DNA from: Pseudopyrenochaeta lycopersici
Taxonomy: Eukaryota > Ascomycota > Dothideomycetes > Pleosporales > Pseudopyrenochaetaceae
DNA length: 64,000 bases
Assembly: GCA_003313425.1 (NCBI GenBank)
Contig: NHZP01000035.1
Coordinates: 248,001-312,000 of the forward strand
Direction: 5' to 3'
How positions within the stretch are numbered: position 1 is the first letter of the stretch; every line of letters begins with the position of its first letter. The position numbers were made by a program, and so were the translations under genes. Positions 12,117 through 23,232 of the stretch are shown here, one piece after another. The notes under the pieces are model-generated. The model ran no database searches. It was not told where the DNA came from and saw only the letters and a list, made by a program, of their open reading frames with translations.

Positions 12117-12672
12117 GTTATTAATAAGTGCCTAGTATATAGCTAGTATATTAGTAAGACTAAAAGGTATTACTATATACTTATAGTAGCTATAGCGTGT
12201 TCTAAACGTAGTCTTCTATTCTTTACTTTCCTTTATATAAATAAGGTTATACGCTCCTCTTAAGTCTAATACTGTAAAGACTTTTATAAAGGCTAGTTAA
12301 TTCTGTAGTTCTGCTATGTTTAGTAGAAGGTATTAGTTCTTTATTATAATATTATTAAGCTTTTAATAGTTAACGCATAATCTTAGTTTCCTGTTTTTCT
12401 TTAGTATAAATAATATAGGGTATCCTGCTAGTAACTGTAATTCCCTAATAAATTCTTTTTTTAAGTTTATCTTAATATATTCGCGCAGGGTTTTAAGTTC
12501 TTTTTCTAATAGACTGTAAATTAGGCTAAAAGTTAGTTACTTTCCTTCCTGTAGGATAATCTTATAATCCTAAGGTTAATACTTAAGTAATACTTTTATA
12601 GTTGTCTCTTCCTAAAAGAGTAACTTATATTCTTTATACTTATTAAGGATTACTAGAGTTACGCTTTACTCC

Positions 12673-12866
12673 TGTCAGATACATGCTACTCTACCAGGCA
12701 ATGTTAGTAGTAGGCAATATAGTAGGGCTGATACGACGGAAGTCCCGGAAGTATAAAAGGCAAGAGAACACAGTAGAAGAAACAAGGAATACAATTATGA
12801 TTAACACACAATTGATTTATCGCAATCATTAATTCTGTAAAGCGCATTTTAGCATTTCATCTGATA
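12673..12866 (+). repeat. Copia 5' LTR
   Basis: This 194 bp LTR aligns without gaps to 17745-17938. The pair differs at 15 sites by eye and every difference is C versus T on the plus strand: 13 in a CpA context and 2 in CpG. It keeps C at 10 of the 15. Confidence 0.9.
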
Positions 12867-15800
12867 ATTAAGAGTCTTACTGCCTTAACTTTACGCGAGA
12901 AGTAATGGCACAACTAATAAACCGCGATTCTGATATTATCCTTACAGATTATATGAGCTAGAAGCCTTAGTACGAGCAGCTAGAAGCTAGATGCCTATTA
13001 CTTAGGGTGTGGCACCTTGTCGACCCTATAAGCGATGCTGTGCTGAAGACAGAGCTAACCCCTCTGACTGAGCTAAACATTAAAATGTATGAGAAACGCA
13101 CGGCGATTGGAGACTAACCTCTAGTAAATCTATCTGATTTAATAAACAGTAGATAAACCGTATTTAAAACTAATGTTAATTACTATAAGACGCGACTTAA
13201 CTCGTACAAAGTTACAGTAATAAACTATAAAGACGAAGATGTAAGGTTAGACAAGCTATTAGTCTACATTTAAGTAACAGTCTCTGTCTACCTAAAGAAG
13301 ACGTGCTGCAGACTAAAGCTCTTAATCTAAGAATAGGTAGCTACTTTAAAGAGTACTGTCAGCATCGACGATAAGGAAGAGTAACTGCGCGCTTAGGATT
13401 GATATATTGCAGCCTTAAAGCTAATAAGATAACTAACATATTAGGACAGCTGGCTGATTAAGTACGATTACGTAGTAACTATCGCAGAGACTAAAGAAAT
13501 TAGAGAAGTCTAAAAACTCAATTATGTGATATAAGATTTTCTGAACGCAGTTAGTAAGGTTAGCCCTAACTAGGTGCTATTATTCTAAGACTAAGGAAGA
13601 CGTAAGCTAGGAATGAATTAAAAAGAAATGATAAAACGCTTCTAAGATTACATAAGCTTATACTACCTAAAAGGGAGACAGTAGAAGAGCGCTTTTGCTG
13701 CAAGTAAAGCTTTATATCTTGCTAGCAGTAGTAAATCTACCTAGAATATAGACAGGGACGCCTCTCTCGTGCCTGATAGCGCATTATCTAACTAACCTAA
13801 ACAGGGGTTAAGGAGGAAGTCCTTATTAAAAAAACGCTTAGCTAGTTATTTGACTATATCTAAGCAGTCTTAGAATTAGGATAAAGTAGCAGCTGGAGGC
13901 ATAAAATGCCCTGCTTATAGACTACGCTATCTTCTTGCTAACTGCCTCTATATTAATAATGATAATGCCCTAGACTAGTTTAAGCTAAGGGAATTAATAT
14001 TAGAGCTAGTAAAGCTACGCCTATAATACAATCCTAATATACAGGAATAAGTAAGGGTATTAAAAAGATAACGAACACAAACACTAAGCTTTAAGAACTC
14101 TTATACTCCTACGCCTAAGATATCTGCTAACTAACTTAAAGGTTAGAAGATTATAATAATTAGTACTGCGTTTATTACTGTATCTTTCTAAGCTAAGTAT
14201 TTAGACTACCTACTAAGATAATCCTTTATCCTTAACTCGGGCTTGATAATCCACGTCACGAACGACTGAACTCGACTTCGAAACCTGCGTCCTCCTGCTA
14301 AGGCAGATTTTATATTAGCTAGGAATACACGAATTTAGATATAAGGATATAGAATAGTGTAGCTTAACCTAAGAGGGCTATATAGACTAATAAGGCTTAT
14401 GCTGAACGATGTGGTATAGTGTCCGGAAATCCTATGTAATCTAGTATTATTTAGGCTGCTTAGGTAACAGGGCGTGTAGTAGGATAATAAGAATAAGCCT
14501 ACGACTCTTAAGAGGCGAGACAACTTAACAATCGCATCCCTAAAAGAAGCATATAGATAATAGATACTTAAGTAATAAGACGAAATCTAGGCAGTCTTTT
14601 ACACAAGAATAATTAATTCTTGAGCGAAGCGAGCACTACAGAAAGCTGATGCGATGCGCTGGCATAAACGCATAGGATATCTAGGACTGGCAGCCATCGA
14701 ACACCTAGTCTAGTAATCTAAGGGAGTGCGCATTAAGGGAGTTATAACAGTTAAGTGCGACGCGTGTGGAAGAGCTAAAACTAAGCGTTAAATACGACGC
14801 GCGTCTTGATCAAACTACGAAGGCCTAGGAGAAAGACTAGCTATTAACTTCTATTCTTATAAGGAGGGAAGCTTAATAAAAGAGAAGAGTTAAATGCTTA
14901 TTACTAATTAATACTCTAGTTTCCTATAGGACTTTTACTTTAAGGATAATTAACTTAGGAAGTTAATTATTAAGTTACTAGATATTATTGTCTAGTTCCT
15001 AAAGAAGCAGTACAATATTACTATTAAAGTAATTAAATGTGACGGCGAGATTATAACTACGAAGCCGGAGGTAGCACGATAGTGTACTGCGTAAGTAATA
15101 CGACTTAAGCCTTCAGCTCCAGATACCTAAGCATAAAACAGTAGTGCTGAACGCTTAGGGGGTGTAGTTAAAGATAAATCTCGCGCGATAAGGCTAGACG
15201 TAAACCTGCTATAGGAGCTATAGCTAGAGATTACACGAGCAGCGGTGTATCTATATAATCAAACGCCGAACTACTTGAATTATTAGAAGTTACCGTACAA
15301 AGTCTTCTTTATATTTGCAGCTCTCTGAAACAGTATCGCTACAATATCTTAAAAACCAAACCTAGCACACCTAAAAGCATATAGCTGTAAGGCCTTTGCC
15401 TTAACTAATAACACTCTTTGAGGTAAATTACGACTCTAACGTCTTAATCCGCGAGCTTAGATTAGATACCTAGTTAGATATTGGTCGTCTAATATCTACA
15501 GGATCTGGATTCTAACTATAGGTAAGGTAATTAGCACTCAAGACGTAGTGTTTGATAAAGACACGATATTTAATGGGAAGACAGAAGATATTATAGACAA
15601 TCTTATGCACAGCACCTTGAACGAGATAGCTGTATAGGTAAGATCTGCTAAGCTTCTAGAACCTACCCACGATTAACTAGAGACTGAAACGTTCTTTAAA
15701 GATGATATAATATAGGATACTAAGCTAACCTAAGAATATGATAGCCTAGGATACCGCTAAGGAAGGAAGATGGGGTACACCTATCCTACGCCACCAGCGA

Positions 15801-16479
15801 CTCTACCGCTAGTAGCGCTGCTTGCGTATCTGCTAGCAGACGCTTATTAGGAAGACACTTAAGACTTAGATGCCTTATTAAAGACTGTCCTATAGAAGGC
15901 CGCATTTATAGCTAGGACATAGGCTAGGAATATCAGAACGTATAAAGGCAGGCTAGTAGATAAAGCTTAAATAAAACGAATGCTGGCACAAGGACTAAGG
16001 CCTTATCTTAACTAACTTCTACTGCTACTGTTAACCTAGAGGTAGGTAGAAGAATATCTACTTAGAGACTACTAGAAGGAAGCCTAGAGAGAGCATCTTA
16101 AGAGTTATAAGCATATAAAATCATAGTCTGAAGTGCCCGCAAAGAAAGTAAAAGTAAAGGGTTAACAGATCTTAGACTACATGTGAGTGTACACCTATAA
16201 GCTTAATAAGGACTATTACTTTAAGAGCTGTAAGGCGCGATTAGTTGTCTAAGGAGACTAATAGAGAAATATTACTTCTTAGGAAACCTATGCAGCTACT
16301 CTTGCGAGCTGTTTGTTTTGAATGCTAATAGCGATCGCTGCTTATTTCGATCTTGAGCTTAAATAGTATAACATCACGAATGCTTTCGTTTATGCAGTAA
16401 TAGACCGAGAGATCTACATAAGAATGCTATATAGCTATTAGAAGCCTAGGACAGTTCTGCAAGTTAATAAGGCCTTATA

Positions 16480-17420
16480 TAGGCTCTAAATATTACTAGT
16501 CCTCTAGTAGAAGGAATTCATATTAACCCTTAAGAAACTGGGCTTTTAGAGTGTCCCTTACGAGCTATACTGCCTAATTAAAGATAGAATTATTATATTC
16601 TTCTATATCGACGATATTATTCTTATATACAGTAGGCAGAAGGAGACTAAAGCCTAGCAAGCGATCTAACATCTTAGAGATAAGTACTTAATAACTAGCG
16701 GAGATAATCTTTAATAGTTTCTTGGAGTTAAAGTTATTAGGAGCTAAGAGTAGTATAAGATCTAGCTATTATAAGCAGTATACGCGGATAAGATTAGCTA
16801 TTTAGTTAACAGAAAGGACATCTAACACGACACTCTAATAGCGGCTATTAAACTTAAGCCTTAGGAAGGCCTAGCTACTCTTTTAGAAATTAACAGGTAC
16901 CAGCGAAAGATTAGATCTCTAATGTTTGCAGCTGTAACTACTCGTCTAGACATTGCATTCGCGACGTTACGACTAGCACGCTTTCTAATGAATCTGGGAT
17001 AGGAGCATTATAATGCAGCTAATCAAGTTCTCCTCTACCTGCAGAGCACCAGAAATCAAGCGCTTGAGCTCGGCGGAGATAGTCGACTAGAAGTCGCGAG
17101 CGACGCCTCTTTCGCTGATAACATACTAGATAGAAAGAGCTTACAGGGATATATAATTAAGTTATTTAGTAGCCTAATTGCTTAGAAAGTAAGTAAGCAA
17201 GATACAGTCATAACCTTAACGATAGAAGCTAAGCTTCTTGCGCTATTATAAGTTGCAAAAGAAGCTATATTTATATTACGACTACTTAAGGAACTGCAAA
17301 TTAAACTGCCTAAGGACATAATTACGATACAATGCGATAACACTTAAACTATCTGGCTAATTAATAAAGAGGTCTTACGATTGTAAACTAAGCTCTAGCA
17401 TGTAGATATTCACAATTACT
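16480..17420 (+). pseudogene. Copia reverse transcriptase / RNase H remnant
   Basis: RT is marked by FFYIDDII encoded near 16598-16621, with the catalytic YxDD aspartates kept. RNase H is marked by DRKSLQGY encoded near 17128-17151. Frames are interrupted by TAA and TAG codons that fit mutated Gln and Trp codons. The intact YIDD shows that damage is patchy. Confidence 0.8.
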
Positions 17421-17744
17421 AGCTAAGATAGGAAGTGTTAAGAAGAAGTATTTAGGTTATCTATATCTAATTAGCTAACATGCTAGCTGATAGCTTTATA
17501 AAGGCACTCCTAGCTAACAAATAGGCACAGTTTCTAAGCTAAATGGGCCTTGTAGAGCGCACAGGAAGGAGAGATCTAACAGCAGCGCGCCTTAAAGAGA
17601 TCTAAAGCTAAATTAAGAAGCTAGAGATTGAGCAGGCGTAGCTAGACGGTGATTGACGCTTCTTGCACACGAGCTCTAGGCTTATTAGAAGACAATATAA
17701 GTAGTTCTTCTCTAGCTTGAAACGGTTTCTAAGCTGAGGGGGTG

Positions 17745-17938
17745 TGTTAGATATATGCTACTCTACTAGGTAATGTTAGTAGTAGGTAATATAGTAGGGC
17801 TGATACGACGGAAGTCCTGGAAGTATAAAAGGTAAGAGAACACAGTAGAAGAAATAAGGAATACAATCATGATTAACACATAATCGATTTATCGCAATCA
17901 TTAATTCTGCAAAGCGCATTTCAGTATTTCATCTGACA
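17745..17938 (+). repeat. Copia 3' LTR
   Basis: This 194 bp LTR follows a polypurine tract. Compared with the 5' LTR it carries T at 10 of the 15 variable sites and C at 5, so both copies were mutated separately. Confidence 0.9.
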
Positions 17939-20697
17939 ACTCCTTAACTCTAGCTTATTAGTCTAAGGGCCTCCTATTAGTACCTGCTAAGTCGGACCCT
18001 TATATCTTAAGGTTATCCTTATTTAAAGTAAGAATTCTGATTATTATCTTCTTATCTACCTAGGCACTCAGCCGCAGCGTAGGCTTACTTATAGTTACGT
18101 CCGTTCTACAGTATTTAAATAAGAACTTTTTCCTTTTCTAATCTATGTCTAGACTATATTCTCTTAACTATAGGAGTCCTAGTATTACATTATATTATAA
18201 TAGTCTAAAGACGTCTAGGTTAATTATTTCCCTATAGTTCTAGATAATAAGTTGCACGCTCTGTACCTCGTGTGTAATTACAGACTCTAATAGCATTAGC
18301 TGTCTATTAGCTACTATTAATAGATATAGTACTAATTTTAATAATAGAATAAGACTAGCTTATTCTATCGCTCGCGCAGAAATATAGCTCTGTTATGCTC
18401 TAGAGTCTACTAGTGCCTTTATCTAGCTTCTGTTAAGCTTAATATTTAGCTTAAGGAGTCCTTATGCGCCTGTTATATATAGAGTTCACAATTCTTACCT
18501 ATTAGTAGGCGCGACTCTAAAAAAGGCTCCTCCTAATACCCATTCAGTGTCTTAATATCTTTATGCTTAAGGTAATCCGCGTTAAGGCACGTTTGCTATT
18601 ATTACTAATTACATTCTCTATTAAAGACTAGCTGCATTACTATAGTAGCTGCAGGGTTATTATTTCCTAGGAAGTAGAGGATAGTCCTCTTATCTTATAG
18701 GTGGTTATTATATTTAACTTTAAGATAATTATACTATTAATATTTGTATTAGTAAAACAAGTAAGGGAAGTATCCCTATTCTGTTTTACTTAAGTAGTGT
18801 ATAGCACACAAGTCTGTAGTATAGAAAGACTAGTAGATAACACTATATTACTTATTACGTAGATCTATTAAGTAGTCTAGTACTAGTTTCTATAGTCCTT
18901 TACGCATAGTATATAGGGTTTAAGCCGCCTCTGCGCGCTTATAGTAGTTCCTAGCTTCTTCTTTTATAAGTAGCTAGTTAGAGTTAACGTTCTCTTTGTT
19001 ATCCTCCTAATACATTTATTATTTAAGCTAAGTATAAATATCTTGTTTCTTACTATCTGTAAGCACGATCTCGCCGTAGGAATTAACTCAAAGGTACCCT
19101 TATCGCACTAGGTCTTAAGTATTAGGCACGTAGAAGGCGTCTTCCCGTGTTAATAGTAGCATTATTTAGCGTCGTAATACGTATTTAGAGGTCTTAACTA
19201 CTAGGGGTTCTAGTGCCTATATTTATCTAGCTTATTAAAGTTTCTATAGTGCGTCCCTAACGCTTACAGGTTACTATGCTTCCTTAGCTCTTTCCGCCTA
19301 CTTTTATATTGCCTTCGTATAATGTTTAAGGTAATAATAGTATTCCTATAACATATCTTATATTACTTATTTAGCTAGAATAATCGTACTTATTCCTTAT
19401 GCTATAGCTGCTTCCTATTCTTCTAAGGTTATCGCGTTAATATATTATACTTTATACATGTGTTGCGCGTATAGTTAGCAGTTTAGTCCTACAATATCCT
19501 TTTCTGCCTCTATAGGCGTTATTAGCCTTAGGGTTCCTAGTTAATATTAATTCTAGAAGTTTTCCTCTTTCTAATCCTTAGTTAAGAGTACCCTATTCTT
19601 ATTAAAGTCTTCCTTAGCATCTTTATAGACTAGAGATAAGGAGCTGCTACTCTCTTCTTCCTTATTACTATACTAGGTTCCTAGAATCCCTTTCTTAGTA
19701 GGTTCTAGGAGAAGTAGCTGCAGCGTCTCTGCGTCTTAAGCCTCTTCCTCTTAGGTTATAATAACTTCCTATGTTTTATCGTCGCTATTTTCTTCTTTTA
19801 CTACTATTATATTAATCTAGGGGGTTACCTTATTCTTCTTCCTATAGTCCTTTACTATATAGCCTTTCTTATTATAGTTAAAATAGGTTATTTCCTTTTT
19901 CTTCCCGCCCTTACCTAACTTTCCTCTATTAAGGTTATCTAGATGTATTACCTTAGGGCCTCCTAATATATACTATCTAGGTACTCCTTATAGCTAATAC
20001 TAGTATCGTAGGTGACTGTTATTAGGTTTATTATAATAATCCTTCTAGGGTTTCTTATCTTCTTTTATTTATTCTAGTAGTTGTCTTCTAAGTTATACAC
20101 AGAGCTCGTAAAGCTCTACATCTAGTTAGATAGTTTTGTTAATTAAGTCGTCTAGTATTACTATGCCTATGCTAGAGCGTATTAGTTTAGTTTAGACGTC
20201 TGCTTTTAGGCCTTATTTATATATAGTTTTTAGGGTGTTATTATTCTAGTTAGTTTATCTAGCGTAACCTAAAAACTTATTAGCGTAATCAGCTGCAGAC
20301 TAAGTTTATCGCATGTTCTAGATCTTACGTTCTGTAATAGTAGTTTCGTTCAGCAGACTGAACGCTTGTCGCATGCGTGTTTTAAATTCTCCCATGTCCT
20401 CGAACATTTTAATTAGTTCCTCTAGTTTAGTCCCTTCAGCCAGGTACTTAACTAGGTAGGGCTTTACCTATTTAGCAGCTTCGCCCCTTATGTAACTTGT
20501 TATAAGTACCGCTTAGTCGTCGTTGTCTATAGTAGTTATATTAAACTTAAAGAACAGGTCAAACTAGAGTAACTAGTCTTCAAGCTTAAATTAATCTCTA
20601 TAGAAGAGGTCTAGTTTAGCGACAGCGTTGCCTAGCCTTATAGTATAATAGTTAGTAGTTTCTATCTTAGTGTTACTTATCTTAAGGGTATTTAAAG

Positions 20698-21148
20698 TAT
20701 AAAGAATCTTAAAAGCTATTAGTAAGGATAACTAATAAAATTATAAGGTTAGTTCTCTAAGATAGAGTAAGGGACTAGATAGAAGGGGGTTTAATACTAA
20801 GATAGTAAGAGGGCGCTTCTGTAAAGAGTACTAAAGGTTAAGAATAATTAGTATTACTATTACTATACTGTAGAGTATAATATTAAGTTAAACATAATAA
20901 GCTATAAGAGTTTATTACTGTGATCTATTATACAGGTTATCCTATAGGATCCCACAGATCCTACCATAGGTTTCCTGGGACCTTATAGGTTCTGTGGGAT
21001 ACACGCAGTGTCCTAGAGAATCCTATAGGGGCTGATGCTAAGCTTCCTAAGACACTAGTTCTTACTAGGCTAGCGCATTCGTTATAGCTCCGGACCACGA
21101 GTAAGTCCTTTTTAAGCTGTGCGTCCCCTCGTTCCTTGGATCGTAACA
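20698..21148 (-). repeat. Gypsy LTR (right; 5' LTR of the minus-strand element)
   Basis: This 451 bp copy starts TATAAAG where the partner starts TGTGAAG, so the terminal TG was itself lost to G-to-A change. It ends CGTAACA followed by the target duplication ACTTT. Its distal half is less mutated than the partner's. Confidence 0.88.
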
Positions 21149-21203
21149 ACTTTTTAGTAAATTTAAGACTATGTAAAGTAATACTAGTAAATATACTTAT
21201 AGT

Positions 21204-21623
21204 TAGGGTGGCAAATAGGTATAGGTTAGGGTTGGGTTGGGTTTGATTACATAAGACCCGTACCCAACCCAGCTCTATACCTATTTTTATACGCTAGTAA
21301 TAGGTATAGGTTGAGGTTAGGGTTAGGGTTATTAGCCTCGGGTACGTCTAGGTCTAACTAATTACGTCTTTTTTATATTAGGTCTAATACTAACTAATAT
21401 ATATCTAAAATAGCTAGTTATGTTACTAATTATAGTAAATTATTATTATTACTAAGCAACCCTAGTGGGTACCCGTAACTAAACCTAGACCTATACGTGC
21501 ATAACCTTAGCCTTAACCTAACCTAGAGTCCGTGCGACCCAACCCTAACCCTAACCCACTCATCTATAACTCTATACCCAACTTATACCCATAGCGGGTA
21601 CTTGTAACCTATTTGCCACCCTA
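21204..21623. mobile_element. 420 bp non-autonomous hAT element (MITE) with telomere-like hexamers
   Basis: The terminal inverted repeats are TAGGGTGGCAAATAGGT (21204-21220) and its complement (21607-21623). They are flanked by the perfect 8 bp duplication CTTATAGT (21196-21203 and 21624-21631), the hallmark of hAT transposition. There is no coding capacity. Both arms contain clusters of GGTTAGGGTT/GGGTTGGG and the complementary CCCTAACCC, arranged so that the element can fold on itself. The TIR is unrelated to that of the autonomous hAT at 43.5 kb, so its helper is a different family. Confidence 0.82.
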
Positions 21624-21631
21624 CTTATAGT

Positions 21632-22013
21632 AAATTATAGTATTATAAACTAAAAAAGGTATTTTTATAAAAGATATATAGTTTATATAAAGCTTAAATT
21701 TAATATCTCTATTCTAAGATTATCTGCGCCTTTTAATTATTATTAGCTTTATTATAATAAAAAGCACTAGTAGGTTTGTAGCACGCAGGGTTTTGCGCAC
21801 GCAGGGTTTTGCGCACGCAGGGAGGGAGTTAGGGAGGTTATTAGGACATACTTTAAATTGTGTGTTAGTATTATTAATATATTTCTAGGTACACAGTTGT
21901 TTGAAGAATGACATTTCTATTTCTCAGCTCCTATATTTCTGAATAATTACTTCTAACTTATTTGAGGCTTCTTAAGTCAGGTCAATTCCAGTCAAGACAC
22001 ATTCAAACACCAA
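21632..22013. other. Right border of the repeat island, with a 16 bp tandem repeat
   Basis: AT-rich sequence returns to ordinary composition by about 21.9 kb. At 21781-21822 the unit GCACGCAGGGTTTTGC occurs 2.6 times. No gene is supported. Confidence 0.6.
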
Positions 22014-22376
22014 TCAACCTACCCGCTTCCCTAGAAGCACTACAGGAGCCGGCCTTGTCACTCTCTCCATTCCCACATATGCAGCCTCTAAATCACACTC
22101 CCTGCCCCGCACCTCAGACGCTCTCCCCCTAATTCTCCACTGATGACGCAGCTTCCTGAATGAAGGCATCAACAGTGCAGTAGCTGCAGCACTAACGAAT
22201 AGAACAATCATGATAATACCAACAGCGAGGAAACCGATGTACACACGGTACTCGGTTGTGTTGTAATTCTTGTTAGAGAGTGGCTGCTGGGAAGTCGAAG
22301 GGAGGTTAGTCTGGTGGCGCGTTGCTTGGGGTGTGCTTGTAAAGCCTGCAAAGATGCTAGAGATTTGGGCGGGCAT
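22014..22376 (-). CDS. Small single-pass membrane protein, start unresolved
   Basis: The open frame has one strong hydrophobic segment (YIGFLAVGIIMIVLFVSA) between a Ser/Thr/Gln-rich N-terminal part and a basic cytoplasmic-type tail (RKLRHQWRIRGRAS). The ATG at 22376 gives 120 residues. The same frame continues upstream without another ATG to a stop near 22495, next to a possible splice acceptor (GTACAGTAG), so a further 5' exon is likely. I do not recognise a family. Confidence 0.38.
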   Translation of the reverse strand: MPAQISSIFAGFTSTPQATRHQTNLPSTSQQPLSNKNYNTTEYRVYIGFLAVGIIMIVLFVSAAATALLMPSFRKLRHQWRIRGRASEVRGRECDLEAAYVGMERVTRPAPVVLLGKRVG

Positions 22377-23232
22377 GATGTTGGGAAGGCGCGTTGCTTG
22401 GGCGAGTATTCGCTCGTTGAGGGAAGAATTATCGACTGTATTGTTGGAGGGCACTCGTATGATGGTCTTGTTGGTATTTGTGACAGTTGTGGACTACTGT
22501 ACGCGGAAGTGCTTTTATGCACTTATTTCCATAATGCATTGTTGGTTGCATTGAGGCGAAGAGGCGCTGTGTTTCTGCACAATGCTTCTCACAATGTCCA
22601 GAAAACACTATGATTATGAAAGTTTCTACATCTCATGTCGCAAGCAAAAGACTAATCTCTTGCCAGCTAAGATTGAAGGCGTTATGTACTGCAACATCTC
22701 ATCTGTGGGGGCTATACATGTACTCCCGAAGAAAGGAAGTTTGTAGCATAATGTCAATCCTGCATCAACGAGAAACATCTCTCATAAAGACGGAAACTCA
22801 ATATGAGAATTTTTCTCCATGCTGCACAAATTTGTAGCGTCTTACCTGATAACATACCATTCTGTAAACCCTTTCCTTTTCTCCAATACTATGCTGCAGA
22901 AAAGCTACACAGTCGTGATTGTGTCGTCGACGATTTCATGTCCAGCATCTCAGGCCTCTTCGCTTCGCGCCCCTGCTTTGCCATGCTTATCTGCGTGTGT
23001 GCTAATTTTGAAGCACCAGCGTGTTGAATCTTGGACTAATAGCGCAGAGAAGTGAATGCCATATGGCTTTCAGCGCTGGGTTGAAGGCCATGATGCCATC
23101 TGAAGTGGAAATTTTGACGTATCTGTCCACTGCTCGTCGGTACCATCCGCTCGGCTTCCTCTAGCCCATCCAAGTCCCATGGCCCGATTAATTTTTGACG
23201 TCCAGTTAGCGTGGCGTGTGTTCGGCCTGTAC
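22377..23232. other. Intergenic
   Basis: Only short chance frames are present. This is the probable 5' region of the small membrane protein and the 3' flank of the hydrolase-Myb gene, which ends at 23233. Confidence 0.5.

Larger units (their letters stand above)
12673..17938 (+). mobile_element. Ty1/Copia retrotransposon nested in the Gypsy element
   Basis: This 5266 bp element has 194 bp LTRs (12673-12866 and 17745-17938), TG...CA ends, and the 5 bp target duplication ACTCC (12668-12672, 17939-17943). Plus-strand orientation follows from the purine tract GCTGAGGGGGTG directly before the right LTR and from plus-strand pol motifs. The order of motifs (integrase-like zinc and core remnants near 14.6-15.6 kb, RT near 16.6 kb, RNase H near 17.1 kb) is that of Copia elements. 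Frames are broken by many TAA/TAG stops. It inserted after the Gypsy element, whose sequence resumes at 17939. Confidence 0.9.
8770..21148 (-). mobile_element. RIP-degraded Ty3/Gypsy retrotransposon carrying a nested Copia element
   Basis: Two 451 bp LTRs (8770-9220 and 20698-21148) in direct orientation bound the element, with TG...CA ends and the 5 bp target duplication ACTTT (8765-8769, 21149-21153). Minus-strand orientation follows from the purine tract next to the left LTR (GGAGGAGGGGATAG read on the minus strand at 9221-9234) and from a Gypsy reverse-transcriptase fragment read on that strand. Without the nested Copia element it is about 7.1 kb. Coding frames are full of TAA/TAG where Gln or Trp codons are expected, so the element is dead. 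Gag would lie near 19-20.6 kb and integrase near 10-11.3 kb by position; I could not follow those frames reliably. Confidence 0.88.

Noticed and set aside
21204..21623. TTAGGG-like clusters as an interstitial telomere or chromosome end
   Set aside because: They are interrupted, inverted, and lie wholly between TIRs with an 8 bp target duplication.
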